A stretch of 64,000 nt of DNA from Schoenoplectus triqueter. Lineage: Eukaryota; Streptophyta; Magnoliopsida; Poales; Cyperaceae. The notes beneath the pieces are model-generated. The model worked only from the letters and a program-made list of their open reading frames with translations. It did not search any database and was not told where the DNA came from. The position numbers were made by a program, and so were the translations under genes. Below are positions 24,191-36,300 of this stretch, one piece after another. The stretch is from NCBI GenBank assembly GCA_964058805.1, contig CAXKVV010000277.1, positions 124,001 to 188,000 of the forward strand, given 5' to 3'. The first letter of the stretch is position 1. Each line of letters starts with the position of its first letter.

Positions 24191-25714
24191 TATTAAGTTT
24201 GTGGACCCGCGGAGAAAACAAGTTCTACTATTATTTTTTTGTTCTTTTTTTTAGAGAAACAGTAGGTATTTCATTCGATCAACATAGTCCAAAGTTACAT
24301 CCAGTGATTAACGTAAACTTAATTTAAATTAAAAATACAATTAAATTAAAATTACAGATCATATACATTGATTATTGAATAAACGAGATAAACTTTTTTA
24401 TGTGGGATCAGATCCTATCATGTATTTTGAAGCGAGTGATATATTTTCCTTGATCTGCTTACTTTGTTTTTGGGCAGTCTGGATTGTCCTTTTCAACTTA
24501 AAAGTAGATAATTAGAGAGATCAACTGTCGGAAAGATTAAATCGGCTAGATATGTTGATAACTAAAAGATAAACGGTAGGAGATAGATGGTCAGAGAGGC
24601 AGACGACTATGAAGGTAGATGACCGAAGAGGTATATGGCCATAGATATCGACGACTGGAGTAGATGGCCTGAGAGGTCGACGGGCGGAGCAGATGACCTG
24701 AGAGGTCGACGAAAGGAGCAAATGGCCGACGAAAGAAGCAGTCCTACAAACAACCAATTTGCATGTGCGTTCTACAATTCATCTATTTTGCATGTGCGTT
24801 CTACAATTTTTCTCCCAAAGACAAAATAGCAAGATTGTAAGGTAGTAATGCAAGATAAAAGAGCAAATAACAAATATAAAATAGAGAATCAATAACCAGA
24901 TCTTAGAAGAGAATAAAATAGCAATGGAAAAAGAGGTGGTGAGGGAGGCTAGAGCTGGCCAATGGTCTCCCCCACCGAGCGTTATTTTCTTGTGTTTTGC
25001 TCTTTCTTTCTTTGCGTTAGGGCCGGCTCATCAAAGAGCAAAGCTCAATTCTACTATTATTCTCTACTACTACTACTAAAAAAAAGAATATTTCGGTCTG
25101 TTTTTTCTTAATCCCGGTCAGAGAGTGCAGCATGGATAGTCCATAAGGGATCAGTTTTTGAATTAGCTTTGATCGGTTTTTTAAAAAAAATTCAACCGTT
25201 AAAAGTTTAGTCCGACCCTTTTAATGATAAGGATCGGATTTTTTAAAGGTTAAATTTAATTTTAAAAAGTCCTAATTCTATGCTTATCAATTTGATCCTT
25301 TTCGGTTTTTACCCGGTCATTTTTAGAACTGTTTTTAATATTTTATATTATATATTAATTACACTTAAAAAAATTAAAAAATAAAAAGTAAAATAAAATA
25401 TAAAAAAAATTAATATTATTAAACACATATAAATTAATATTAAAAAATATTTATTGGACACTTATCCGCTGACCGTTATCTGACCCTTAAAATTTTTAAG
25501 GCTTGACAAGAATCAGACTTCTTAAGGACTGATCTTACCCCTTAAAAATTAAGTCCTTTAAATTGTCTCTCTAAAAATTCTTATCAAATCTGATCTTTAC
25601 CCGATCTGTTAGGCCCAGCTTTGAAAAATCTGATACGATGCCTATTCACTGCAGTTAGATGCTTCATGTGGGTTATCTCCATCAGTGCGGCGCAGGACCC
25701 CCTTGCCTGATTTA
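24191..25714. other. Intergenic, low-copy and degenerate repeats
   Basis: Short degenerate repeats of GAGAGGTCGACG and AGATGGCC type lie at 24580-24720. A 27-bp tandem pair (TTGCATGTGCGTTCTACAAT) lies at about 24758-24810. A 23-bp sequence at 24737-24759 recurs inverted at 26262-26284. The region 25100-25630 is AT-rich with GATCGGATTTT-like motifs. No gene was recognised. Confidence 0.5.
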
Positions 25715-26041
25715 TAGGGGTATGTTTGGATGGGCTAGGAATAGTATAATAGCCGCTATTTTTAAAATATAAATAACAGTTGTGCATCCAAATACAAATC
25801 TGTTATTTCGAAACAGTGAGAATAGCTATTATTCTGCTATTCCATGAGGGAGATGAAATAGTTGTCGTTCTTTTCAACTCTCCATTACTATTCCAAACAA
25901 ACAATTCAAACAATATTTCTTTCATTCGAAATAGCATCACTTTTTTACTATCCTCACGCTAACCGAAAAATTATTATTTTTTCACTATCATAATATGTTA
26001 TTATCAATTTTTCTATTTTTACACGATCCAAACCTACCCTA
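25715..26041. mobile_element. MITE with TAGGG(G)TATGTTTGGAT ends
   Basis: The left end TAGGGGTATGTTTGGAT and the reverse complement of the right end, TAGGGTAGGTTTGGATC, are similar. The body is 327 bp and AT-rich with no coding. No clear target duplication is visible. This terminal type is common in plant MITEs. Confidence 0.5.
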
Positions 26042-26537
26042 AAATATCGTTGGTTGGATACAATCATACAACACGAATTATAACGCAAGGTCTCTAGATC
26101 TTAGTCTCTTAGTTGTCAAATTAACTGTCCAATTTAGAGAGTACAATGGCCGCCTATCTTTTCATAGATCGTAGCAACATCTTGAACTTTTCTTTTTTTC
26201 CTGCTTGTTATTTTTCCTCCCCCAAAGGTTCCTCGTGTTCTCGTGTGGCTCCAGTGTCGGGAATTGGTTGTTTGTAGGACTGCTGATGGATATTTAAAAT
26301 CTAAAAATATGATCTGAATCGGTGAATTTGCATATAGATCTATTTTTTTAATAATTTATTAAATTCACATATAAATCTTAAAAAATAATTTACTTTACTT
26401 TTTAAATACACAATTAGATATTACATAATCAAATCCGTTATAAATACTCATTTCATATATTTAATAATATTATGCAATTTCAAAAATATGAACACAACAT
26501 CAACTGAAATAGATGTGATAAATCGGAAGATTTATTA

Positions 26538-26812
26538 GAGCATCCGCATTTCATTGTTAAATTGATTGTCAAATTTCATTTGATAATTATCATTTAAATT
26601 TCAGAGATGCAGAGGCTAGACACAATTAGACAATTATCTAAATTTGACAGTTCATTTGACAAATCACGTCAGCGAAGGATAGAAAATTAATTATGAAAGT
26701 ATCATTTTAATAATTTCATTCTATTCAGGGATGTCACTATTAAAATGAATTGTCAATTTGATGACGTGACATAAAAATTTAATTTTAATAATCGACACCA
26801 ATGCGGATGGAC
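26538..26812. mobile_element. PIF/Harbinger-type (Tourist-like) MITE
   Basis: The ends are GAGCATCCGCA and TGCGGATGGAC, flanked on both sides by TTA (26535-26537 and 26813-26815). A 3-bp TTA duplication fits PIF/Harbinger elements. The element is 275 bp with inner inverted similarity around AATTTGACA. Confidence 0.65.
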
Positions 26813-27265
26813 TTAATTTTTCGTCAAACAATTTCAGTTATAGACGGTTAGACTTAACGAGTTGTTAATGAATGACAAAAAAAAAGACAAATTCAACCAA
26901 AATTAATACAAACTATATTTAAATGACAGACATTCTACCTACAATTACAATTAATTTCATTGCATAATTTTAATAACATTTAATAAAATAAAAATCCAGA
27001 CATTCCATCGAAACCAAATGGTGAAGCAATTAAGAGTTATACTCCAAATTATGCAACGTGTTGAACATGTTTTCAACTTTCAAGGAAAGCGCAACATCTT
27101 CCCAATTGACTATAATTAATGAATGATGATGCTTTAACCAATGGACAGGAAATTCTTCTACAAAATTGATATGATAATAATTTACAAATGGCTCTAAATG
27201 GTAAAATGAAAAAAAAAACATGGTACTTGGAGATTTGGTAAAAAATCAGCAAAAAATTGCCTACA

Positions 27266-28433
27266 TTACAAATTATGCCAGCTTTGATGTTTTCTCGACT
27301 GTTTCACAAGGTCTTGCGATTATCGCGCTATCGTCATAATCTTAAAAAAAACTATCGCGATATAGCGGGCTATAGCGAAAACTATCTGATATAGCGTAAA
27401 TTAATATTAATAATTTTATCTAGAGATTCATAGAGCAAATAAATAAATAGTACAAAATCAATTAAAAGATAATACTGACATTGAACAAGTATAATTTCTA
27501 AATTACTATTCAAAATATCTTCGATGTAGTGAATTATTAAATTAACATATCATTTTTTGTCAAGCGTATTCCGTTATTAACTAAAGTCCATGATGAATTA
27601 ATTAAAATACTAAATTTTAGATTATATTAAGACTAAAAATAAAGCTTTTTATGTTAATTTAGTTTAAATTAGATTTAAATTTCTCAAGTTTAAGGTACTG
27701 TCTAATTTTAGTTGTTATATTAGATAAAGAAGGGAACTCAAGAAGAAAGAAAGAGAGATGTAAATCGGAGTCAAATCGGAACATTGATACAAAAAAGAAA
27801 AGAATTTTGATTTAAAATTTATATGGAGTGATAAAGATGATATGTCAATATTGTAGATCTTGTTCTTAACTTTTTAATGCACTTTAAATCACCTCAATGG
27901 AAATTCAGATGAAGAAATTATGATAATTTGAAATTTATTATGAATAAATGTATGATAGCGTATAATAGTGCCGTTATAGCGCAAATAGCACGCATAGCGC
28001 AGTGTAGGTGTATAGCATAGTATTTGAGTTCTGAAAACATTATAGCAGAGCTATAACGCGCTATTTAGAACACTGATGTTTCAAGTATACACAACCGGAA
28101 CCTGTCAGTAAAGCAAATGCTGATACTCCCAAAATTGCCGAGTTCGCAATAGCTCTGTGATTAGCCCCCTATACAATGGCACAGCACATGCTTATGAAGT
28201 ATGAAAAATAGTAAAATAAGGAAAGGCAACAGATAATTAATCTTTTACGAAGATGAACACATTTGGCAGGAAACCAGAATAAACCTTGTGTTTTAACCAA
28301 TGCTAAAGAAACACAGATGGAAGTTGTGCTGAGAGGGGAAGAGATGCATACAGCTAGTAAAACAAGTACTGCAACATTAGCAGGTCCCATAGACATGCTT
28401 ATCATGCCACCTCGTACCTCATTTGGCAAGTAC
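27266..28433 (-). pseudogene. 3' end of an MFS transporter gene, split by a transposon
   Basis: Two coding pieces lie on the minus strand. Exon a, 28433-28352, encodes YLPNEVRGGMISMSMGPAN and then VAVLVLLA. It has an ATTTAG acceptor and a GCT|gtatgc donor. Exon b starts at 28168 and encodes GANHRAIANSAILGVSAFAL then LTGSGCVYLKHQ. These match the C-terminal membrane segments I recall for plant MFSD5/molybdate-anion-transporter-like proteins. A hAT-like insertion (27293-28073) interrupts exon b. Reading through the two flanks as if the insertion were absent gives an end ...LKHQSWHNL and a stop at 27266-27268. I could not find upstream exons, so this appears to be a fragment. The family assignment is from memory. 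Confidence 0.5.
27293..28073. mobile_element. hAT-like element inserted in a transporter exon
   Basis: It is flanked by a perfect 8-bp duplication TGATGTTT (27285-27292 and 28074-28081). Both ends carry repeated TATAGCG, CGCGCTAT and ATAGCGC motifs (27318-27400 and 27955-28065) around an AT-rich middle. The terminal inverted repeat is weak (GTTTCACAAGG versus GTGTTCTAAAT). No transposase is present. Confidence 0.65.
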
Positions 28434-28440
28434 CTAAATA

Positions 28441-28625
28441 CAGTCAATGTCATGGATTTACTTTGAAACAGGGTAATGGAAGTCACATACTCAAAATGGA
28501 AGCAAATTACATTTTGTCAAAAAAATTTGAAACAGGGTAATGGAAGTGACATACTCAACTTCAGTCAATGTCTTGGATTTACTTTGAAATAGAGTAATGG
28601 AAGTGACATACTCAAATTATGTCAA
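28441..28625 (+). repeat. Degenerate tandem repeat, about 57-64 bp
   Basis: Three units containing GAAACAGGGTAATGGAAGT or close variants start at 28465, 28529 and 28586, each followed by CACATACTCAA or GACATACTCAA. The stretch lies just upstream of exon a of the transporter fragment. Confidence 0.75.
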
Positions 28626-31600
28626 TGTAAATTCTTCTTTGGACGGCGCAAATCATCTATACTGACCACTGAATGATAACATATTATTCTTAGTTGATTT
28701 TAAAGGCTGAACTGACTGGGTTTTAATTTGGAAACTTTAAGAATCAAAATAAAACTTTCGATATTTAAAAATATGGCGATTTAATGAAAATCTGACAGCA
28801 ATTTGTGTGCAATTTCTTTGGGAACATTTATCTGAAATTTGAAAGTATTTAGAAAGTAAAATTGTTAATGTGGAACTGCAGAAATAAACTTAATTCTAGT
28901 TGCATCCATCATCTTCTAGGCGTATTTTTTTTCTCCCTGCAAAAAGGAACATTCTTAGATCAATTCTACCGTTTAAATTCTTCCTACAGCTTGATACATA
29001 ATGATTTGAACACAAATTTGGATGTATTACAATGTAGTAATGTCAATCTCTCATTGAAACCATTCTTCATATAGCTGTTTATTATTCATTTTGTACTAGC
29101 TCCTCATGTGCCATAATACTCTTCAAGAGGATCCAATTCACTAACACCACAGATTCTAAAGGGTAAACTTATCTTGGGCATGCTCATTATCCAGAGCCCT
29201 GATGTGGCAGCACCAGGATACTTAGTATCCTGAGCCCCATTTTGAGGTTCTGTGAAAGCTTCATATTTAAATAGGAGATTAAATATATATCACCCATTAT
29301 ATATAGATCAAAAAAGTTTCTCAATGAACATTTATCTGTAATTAATTTAGCCTTGATGTGATGACTTAATTGCATTTGTTAACTGCGTGCCCAAACAAAC
29401 TATAAGTTAAAAAGACAAGGAAATCTATCTGTGATATTATTGCTGCCATGATTATACATCATAATGCTGGAGTTCTTCAACCCAACGACTATAATATTCT
29501 TGTCTCAAGGATGCAACCACACACTGTTAACAGTACTTGCAGGCAGAGTTAACAAATATGTGGATAACACATTTTGATCCAGAAGGAACTCTAGCAAACC
29601 CATTAGAATTCAGGTTTGACTTCATAGACCCGATCCACATTCTAAACCAGAGCCTCGTTTTTCATATTCATCCGCACAGAATAAAAATCCTTCCTCTGTT
29701 CTATAGATTAGGACAACCACTCTGTGCAAACAATAACTGGAGATAACAGTGTTTCGTACAAAACCAGACCCGCTTTCGAATGAATTGAACTATATACTGT
29801 TGAAAGTAACCCATATTATGACCAATGCTGGTAAGCCTCATAGAGTGTACCAGGTTTCAGTCAATTCCTCAAGGGCATGAAAGTTACAGCTGTACCTTGG
29901 GTTCTTGCTTTACAAAGTGACGGTCCAATAAGAATTTCAAAATTAAAACAGAGATGGAAAAAGTATCAGTTTAGGCAGACAGTTGAAATGACTATCATCA
30001 ATAATTTTAGCAGAAACATGAAATTACAATTTCTTCATAGGATTGCATTTATTTCTTATTGAGAGATAATGCACGATCTCTAATTTTGTCAAAAGTGATA
30101 CGACCAAGCTTTTGTAAGATCTATTCTTTCTTTTAAATGTTTTTTTTTTCTGAACTTTCATTTCGTAATATATGTAGCACTCCCTCTTTAAGTAAAATTT
30201 GTAGACCTGACCCCATCTTTTCCTCAAAAAAAAAATAAAATAAAATAAAAATTGTACGCATTGCTATTATTTCTATTTTATGGGGGTGTTTGTGTGCGCG
30301 TTTGTGTTTTGTGATGCATATAAATCAATATCACAATATTGGAAATAACATTACGCTGAAACTTTTTTTCTTAGTTATAACACGTTACATCACATAAAAT
30401 TTCAAGTTGATTTTGTTTTATTTCGAAGGGTGTTTGTGTGCACGTTTGTGTTCTATGATGAGAACGAATGATGCATTTAAATCAATATCACAATATTGGA
30501 AATTAATAATAATACGCTTGAACTTTTTTTGTTATAATAAAAATTAATAATAAAAAATTCAAGTTGATTTTGTTTTATTTCAGATCCATCAACCAAACTG
30601 GGATAACGATGAGTACATGATTTTTTTGGGGGGGTGCAATACAGTCATTATTATTAGAACATAGCGCGTAGTTTCCTATAACTAGATACGGTTCTTAACA
30701 ATTTGAACCAAATTTAGGAATATTAATGTATAGAAGTAAATCTATTGTGAAAACCATTTTTCATATAGCTGTTTATTTTTCTTTATATATTCTTCTGCAT
30801 TGCCCAAGTTCATTGCATCAGTAGTGTTAGCTTACATGCGGGACCCATTGGCTTAATATCAAGGAACATCGGTTGCTGCTATGTACTGGAGATTTTGGAC
30901 ATGATTGCCCGAATGCAGTGAAGGATGTCGGTAGCCCATTGTATTTTATTTCGGTTTTCTTTCCTTCATATTCAAATATTTTGGTTCCTACATTATAACA
31001 TATATTTTATTCAACCACCTACTCATTTAGAAACGCCTTTCAAGTTCTCTCCATTCGTGTATAATATGGACTATGGAATCTGCTTTGCGTCTTTGACAGA
31101 ATACATAGAGAGAAACCCAATGCAAGTCTCCTCCCCGCGAGATTTACCTTCCGAGGGAAAAATTAGCAACCTTTGCTTGAGGTCACCTTGGGAAGCCTTA
31201 GCGTAAGCAAGGGTGCGCGAGGGGGGATAATGAAGATTATTAAATCACAAGAGAAAAGCTATGCCATACCGAAGAACTCCACTTGTGGTGCGTCTATTTC
31301 GCATATGGAGTCAGAACACAAGTATATCTTCAGAAATATTTAAAGACAAGCTCATCAATTATCATTCAAGTCATCCGTATAAGAAAATAAGTGTGTGTGT
31401 GTGTATATATATATATATAACGTCCGTACTTTTCATTTATAAGCAGAAATTTAAAATCATTCACTTTTCATTATTCTTCTAATCCCCACCCTAGCCCAAA
31501 CCAACTCAAGATCTAAATCTATAATCCAAGTTCCACGAATTCGAATCAAATGCCACGCGGCACGCATGTAGCGCAGGATGAGAGCCATTTGATTTCATCC

Positions 31601-31752
31601 TTCACCAATCTCAAAGTCCCCCGTGAAAAATCCTACGATGCAATGGTAAGACACATTGCAAGATGTGACGCGCGCGTCAAAGGATGTGCACTGAAGTTCC
31701 ACCACAACAATGGGTGGCACGTTATATTCTTTGTTCCGAAGGTTTCATTTGA
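28626..31752. other. Intergenic; one tandem duplication, no gene recognised
   Basis: AT-rich. It contains the duplication at 30284-30582 and a GT/AT microsatellite near 31391-31418. Open frames at 29537-29746, 30925-31206 and 31550-31768 have no family I recognise. Missing exons of the transporter fragment were looked for here and not found. Confidence 0.45.
30284..30582 (+). repeat. About 145-155-bp tandem duplication
   Basis: Units 30284-30427 and 30428-30582 both start GGGTGTTTGTGTGC. They share AAATCAATATCACAATATTGG, and end TTCAAGTTGATTTTGTTTTA. The second unit carries small insertions. Confidence 0.85.
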
Positions 31753-32094
31753 CAAAATAATCTTCTAGCCGATGTACCAAAGGGACACTTTGCTGTTTAT
31801 GTTGGAGAGAAAAGGAAACGGTTCGTCATCTCAACAGCGTACTTCAGGGATCCCTTGTTTCTGACGCTTCTGAAAAGGATCGAGAAAGAGTTTGGGTTTG
31901 ACAACAAATTTGGAGGAATTACAACTACTTGCTCGGAATGTTATTTTACCGGCATTGTAACCAATTTAAGGCAATTCAAAGAGCTATGTCATTTTTGTAT
32001 GTGTGGACGCGTTATTACAGTTCAAAATTCTAAACAGAAAGAAACAAAAGATTTTGAACTTTTGGTTCCTTTTTGGCGGTCTGTTTTCGGTTAA
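31753..32094 (+). pseudogene. SAUR-like auxin-responsive protein fragment
   Basis: The frame encodes DVPKGHFAVYVGEKRKRFVI, then STAYFRDPLFLTLLKRIEKE and FGFDNKFGGITTTCSECYF. This is the core SAUR domain of small auxin-up RNA proteins. The usual N-terminal leader with a methionine is missing: an in-frame stop lies at 31750-31752 and no ATG precedes the domain. The frame runs past the domain into an unrelated tail to 32094. Usual residues are also altered (ISTAY and TTTCSECYF where VPTAY- and TLPCSE-like forms are expected). It is probably a decayed copy. Confidence 0.75.
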
Positions 32095-32398
32095 AAGACC
32101 AACAAGCTCTTACAAAACTGTAGTAGTTTTGATCTTAAGAGGGAAACACCAAAATGACGATACAGAATGTAACGCCACAATGACTTGGAAGTTTCAAAAC
32201 AAGCTTTGAAGTTAGTCTGATATGTGTGCTGGAGAAGGGGGGTTTAAAAAAAAAGGAAAATTCTAAACCTTTCAATCTTTCATCTTAGTGGCAACAACAA
32301 ATAAATATCAAATCAGTGTCACTGTGTCAACTAAATTGATCCAAAACATTAGCCTAATTAGCAACACAAAATAAAATTGTATCAATCAAATCAACTAA

Positions 32399-35300
32399 TC
32401 ATCTAGCCTTGCCCTTCTTACTTGGTTTTCCTTTGGTAGTTGCACCTGCAGTGCTGCTGTCACTCTTCTTTGGTCGGCCTCGTCCCCTGCCCTGTGGTTT
32501 GGCTTGTGTGGAAGTCGATTTCCCTGAACTGCGGCCACGGCCTCGGCCTCTTTGAGAGGCCTTGCCCCCACGTTTGCCTTTCACGGCATCTTCATGTGCA
32601 TCATCTTCATCACCATCCTCTTCTTCACCTTCATCTTGATCATCACTTCCTGAATCAGATTCATCCTTTGTTTGCTTTCTCTTGCCAGAAGCAGAGTTGC
32701 GGCTGTTTGCCTGTCCTTTCTTTTTAGTTGCATTACTCTCATTGTCATTGTTTTCTAGTTCCTCAGAAAAAAAACTAAATAGATAAGTTTACAAAGAAGC
32801 AAAGCAAAAACAGAAAAAGAAAAGCAAAAGGCAACTGACACAAACAAGACAAAAAAACATAAGGTTCGTCATGTTTATTAGATGTTTCTTTCCTGTCTAA
32901 TAAACATATACATAATAGTTAGTATAATCTGATAGAACAAAGGGACTCCATTCACAAAAAAGAAAATATAATAGCAATAATCTTGAACTCAATTTCACAA
33001 TTGCGCACTTCTATTCAATCATAACTCTGTTTGGCAGCTGTTTCGATTTAATTACAGCCTTTTTCAACCATTCTGCAATCATTGAACAGGCCAAATAGCT
33101 TCAATAATTTGCAAAACAAGTAGAATTGTACCTTCAGATGAAGGAACACCATCATACACCTCCAGCTGAAAAGTATCAAATAATGATGATTAATAAATAA
33201 ATTCCTATTCATCAGAAAGAGAAGCATGAAACAAAATAAGATATAAAGATTAGAATTAGATGGTGCTACAGACCTGATCTAGCCGATCACTGACATTAGC
33301 TCTATCTATCACAATCATAGACATGCCCGCCCCACAACCAACACTACAGTCGAAAAATATCACCAAAATTAGTCAACATATCGACATTTTTCAAGGGTAC
33401 AAGGAAGGGAACCTTCCTCAGATTCTTCCCAGGAAATCACTCTAGCCGATAACTTACCTCAAGACACGCATTCCTTCTAGGAGATCAACCTTCTTTGGAT
33501 TTGCAGAAGACCTAGGAAGAAGTCATCAAAACATCAATAGTGTATATTCATCACATAGAATCACAAGATTTTGATGATCCTATATTGCCCCTGAGTTAAC
33601 TTACTTCTGGCCTTGGGGACCATAGCCAAGCTCACCGTGCAGTGCAAAGCCCCAGCTTATGCATGAATCATCCGCTCCTACAACATGGTGCATGTTACCG
33701 GATGCCATGCACCTTATGTTCCAGCCGCTGTATTCTCAAAAAGTATAAAGTTCATCAGAACAACATGTGTAAACAAATTAAATGTAAAGCAGTTAATTTA
33801 TAGATTATTAGAAGCAGAAAAAGACCTCAAATCCATGAGGGGCTTGGGATACATCCAATCATCGCCAGTGTTCTTCAATTTACCCCACATGTACAATTGT
33901 CCTCCCCCTTTATGAAAAATAAAAAGAAGAGAGATAGATTTACAGACAAAATCTTATGCAAATAATATCTCCATCATTAAGCAAAGCAAATTGAGATAAT
34001 GATACTGTCATTGCAGCTTGGTAGCCAACTTAAATGGGTATAAGCAAACAGATGTCATGTTGCTACTTTTGACCGTACAACATAGCAGCCTGTATCAAAA
34101 ATGACCCAAAAGAGAAAATTTTCACCTAATCTGTAACTTTTCTGATATCATGGTTGGTTTAGTGGTTAATTGAGAGTATGGTCTATTAACAGAGGAAGGT
34201 ACAGTCAGAACTGACTTGCAGATCAACTGTTTATGTAGGACCTGCAAGCCAAAAAAGCAAAAACAAAATGATACCAGCAGTACAAGAAGAATTCGAGGCA
34301 CCAGCTGAAATAACAGCATTAGGAGGAAGCACATTATGCTTCTGAAAGACTTCAACCAACCTTGGCACCCATTCATCCTTTTGTTCTCGGTGCCCTAATC
34401 TATTATTATTCCACTCTAAAGTTTAGCTTAAGCATATATTGATGATAGCTGCAGGCAAATATGTAATTAATGCCAAAAACTAATTACATACCTTCCATAT
34501 CCACCATTCCCCCATCTGCATCAAATCAGCATAAGTAATAAGTAAAGCCAAATATTAAGTATAGCTTGACAAATTAAAAGTACAGGATGAATAAAGATTA
34601 ATAGTGAGTTCACATACGTGTAAACAAAGCCACTGGAATCAACAGCAACTGAAACAAGGACAATACCGATCAGCTCATTGTTATATGAATATCTTGATTG
34701 CAATGTAGAAAATGAAACAAAAAATAAACGAACCTGTATGGTTTGTTCCACATGCAACTTTTACAACTTTTTTCTCAGAAAATGCAACTATAGGTCGTGG
34801 TCTAGGCTGAGCCTCATAAGCTAGCCTTACTGAGGAATCTTTCATATTATACTACAATTTACATGAAACAAGCATTAATTTAATGATAGGCAACAAACAT
34901 TGCAGAGAAAGAGAGAGAGAGAGGGAGGGTGATAGATAAGTCAAACCTCATTGTCAGTACCATGCCCAAGTTGCCCATATTGTGGAAGTCCTGCTGTACT
35001 GATAAATTGTAACAAAATTAATATCACTTGAGAATAATATACTTCGATCATTTCTACCTGAACCAATAACAGACCTATCACAGCCAGGTAATGCAAATAA
35101 ATGAAAACGAAGAAAAGAGATTGAACAATGAAAAAAGAGTTAGCAAGCGAACTTTGCATAATACATGCCACGTTATCAAGAGTGACGCCAGTAGCAATAT
35201 ACATGGAATAGTAATTAACTTAAATTTTGGATGGGAGACGTACAGTATGGAGGAGCCTTCAACTGACGTCAGCCAGGCTGTAAAATCAGCACCACATGCC

Positions 35301-36263
35301 ACATGAGTGGCATCAGAAACCAGACATAGCACTGGAGATGCCTCAGTTTCTGAACAATATTAGATTTTACAAATCACTCAAAAATGTTCTTTGCTTCTTT
35401 TCTTCACGACCACTTGCTCAAAAATGAAAATACAAATAGACACATCCTAACCGTTCCTTGCAGAACCAGTACCAAGCTGGCCATGCTTGTTATGGCCGAA
35501 AGACAAGGATTTGCCTTCATCAGTTATGACAACAGTATGGTTTCTTCCGACACTTGCTGAAACAACTTTGTATCTGTACCATGAAATCAGACAATTTTAT
35601 AGTCACCAATATACAGATAACATGCATGTAAAACTGTATAGATGATCCTTCCAGGTCTTACAAGCCATATCAAACTCGCATATATGCTACATAAACATTT
35701 CCATTTGGAGATTCCATGTCATTATTTAAGGATGTTCAGTGACAAAAAGAAAATATTTTACCCAACAAAAAGAAGCTACAGCACTATAAAGTAGTATATA
35801 CTGAATAAGGATACTTTTTGCAATTGATTTGCACTGAATATTGTGCAAAAAAAAATGTAATCCTTCCAAGAATAAAACACATTGTATAGATTTTACAAAA
35901 ATAAATTGAAATAAAATAAAAATAATTGATAGCTCATTGCATAGATCATAATAATTAGAATTAAACTTTAAAACTTTTTTGAATAACAACCTTAAAAAAG
36001 GCCAGCGTGTGACCCAGAATATGAGGATTGTGGCAGAACTATCTGACTTATAGTGCTCGAGGATTGTGGCAGAACTATATTAAACCCAATCTAATTTAGT
36101 TTTTTTTTTACAACATCGAATATCTAATCTATTTTTCCCATTTCCAAGCTGTTATTTTGTCCAATGCTCCAAGAGTTTGTGTGGAATTTAATCAAAGCAC
36201 AGTATATGTGCATGCAGCAATGTGTTGTGCCTCTGTCTCAGATCTGTGTGTGTGCAACCAGAA

Positions 36264-36300
<37 letters not shown>

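Noticed and set aside
23944..24327. 127-aa plus-strand frame
   Set aside because: Arg/Glu-rich translation of the antisense of a CT-rich leader; better explained as the bL33 5'UTR.
32741..32765. RCC1 last exon starting at GAG|GAACTAG
   Set aside because: That acceptor breaks the frame after exon 15; the next AG (AACTAG|AAAAC) restores it, so it was preferred.
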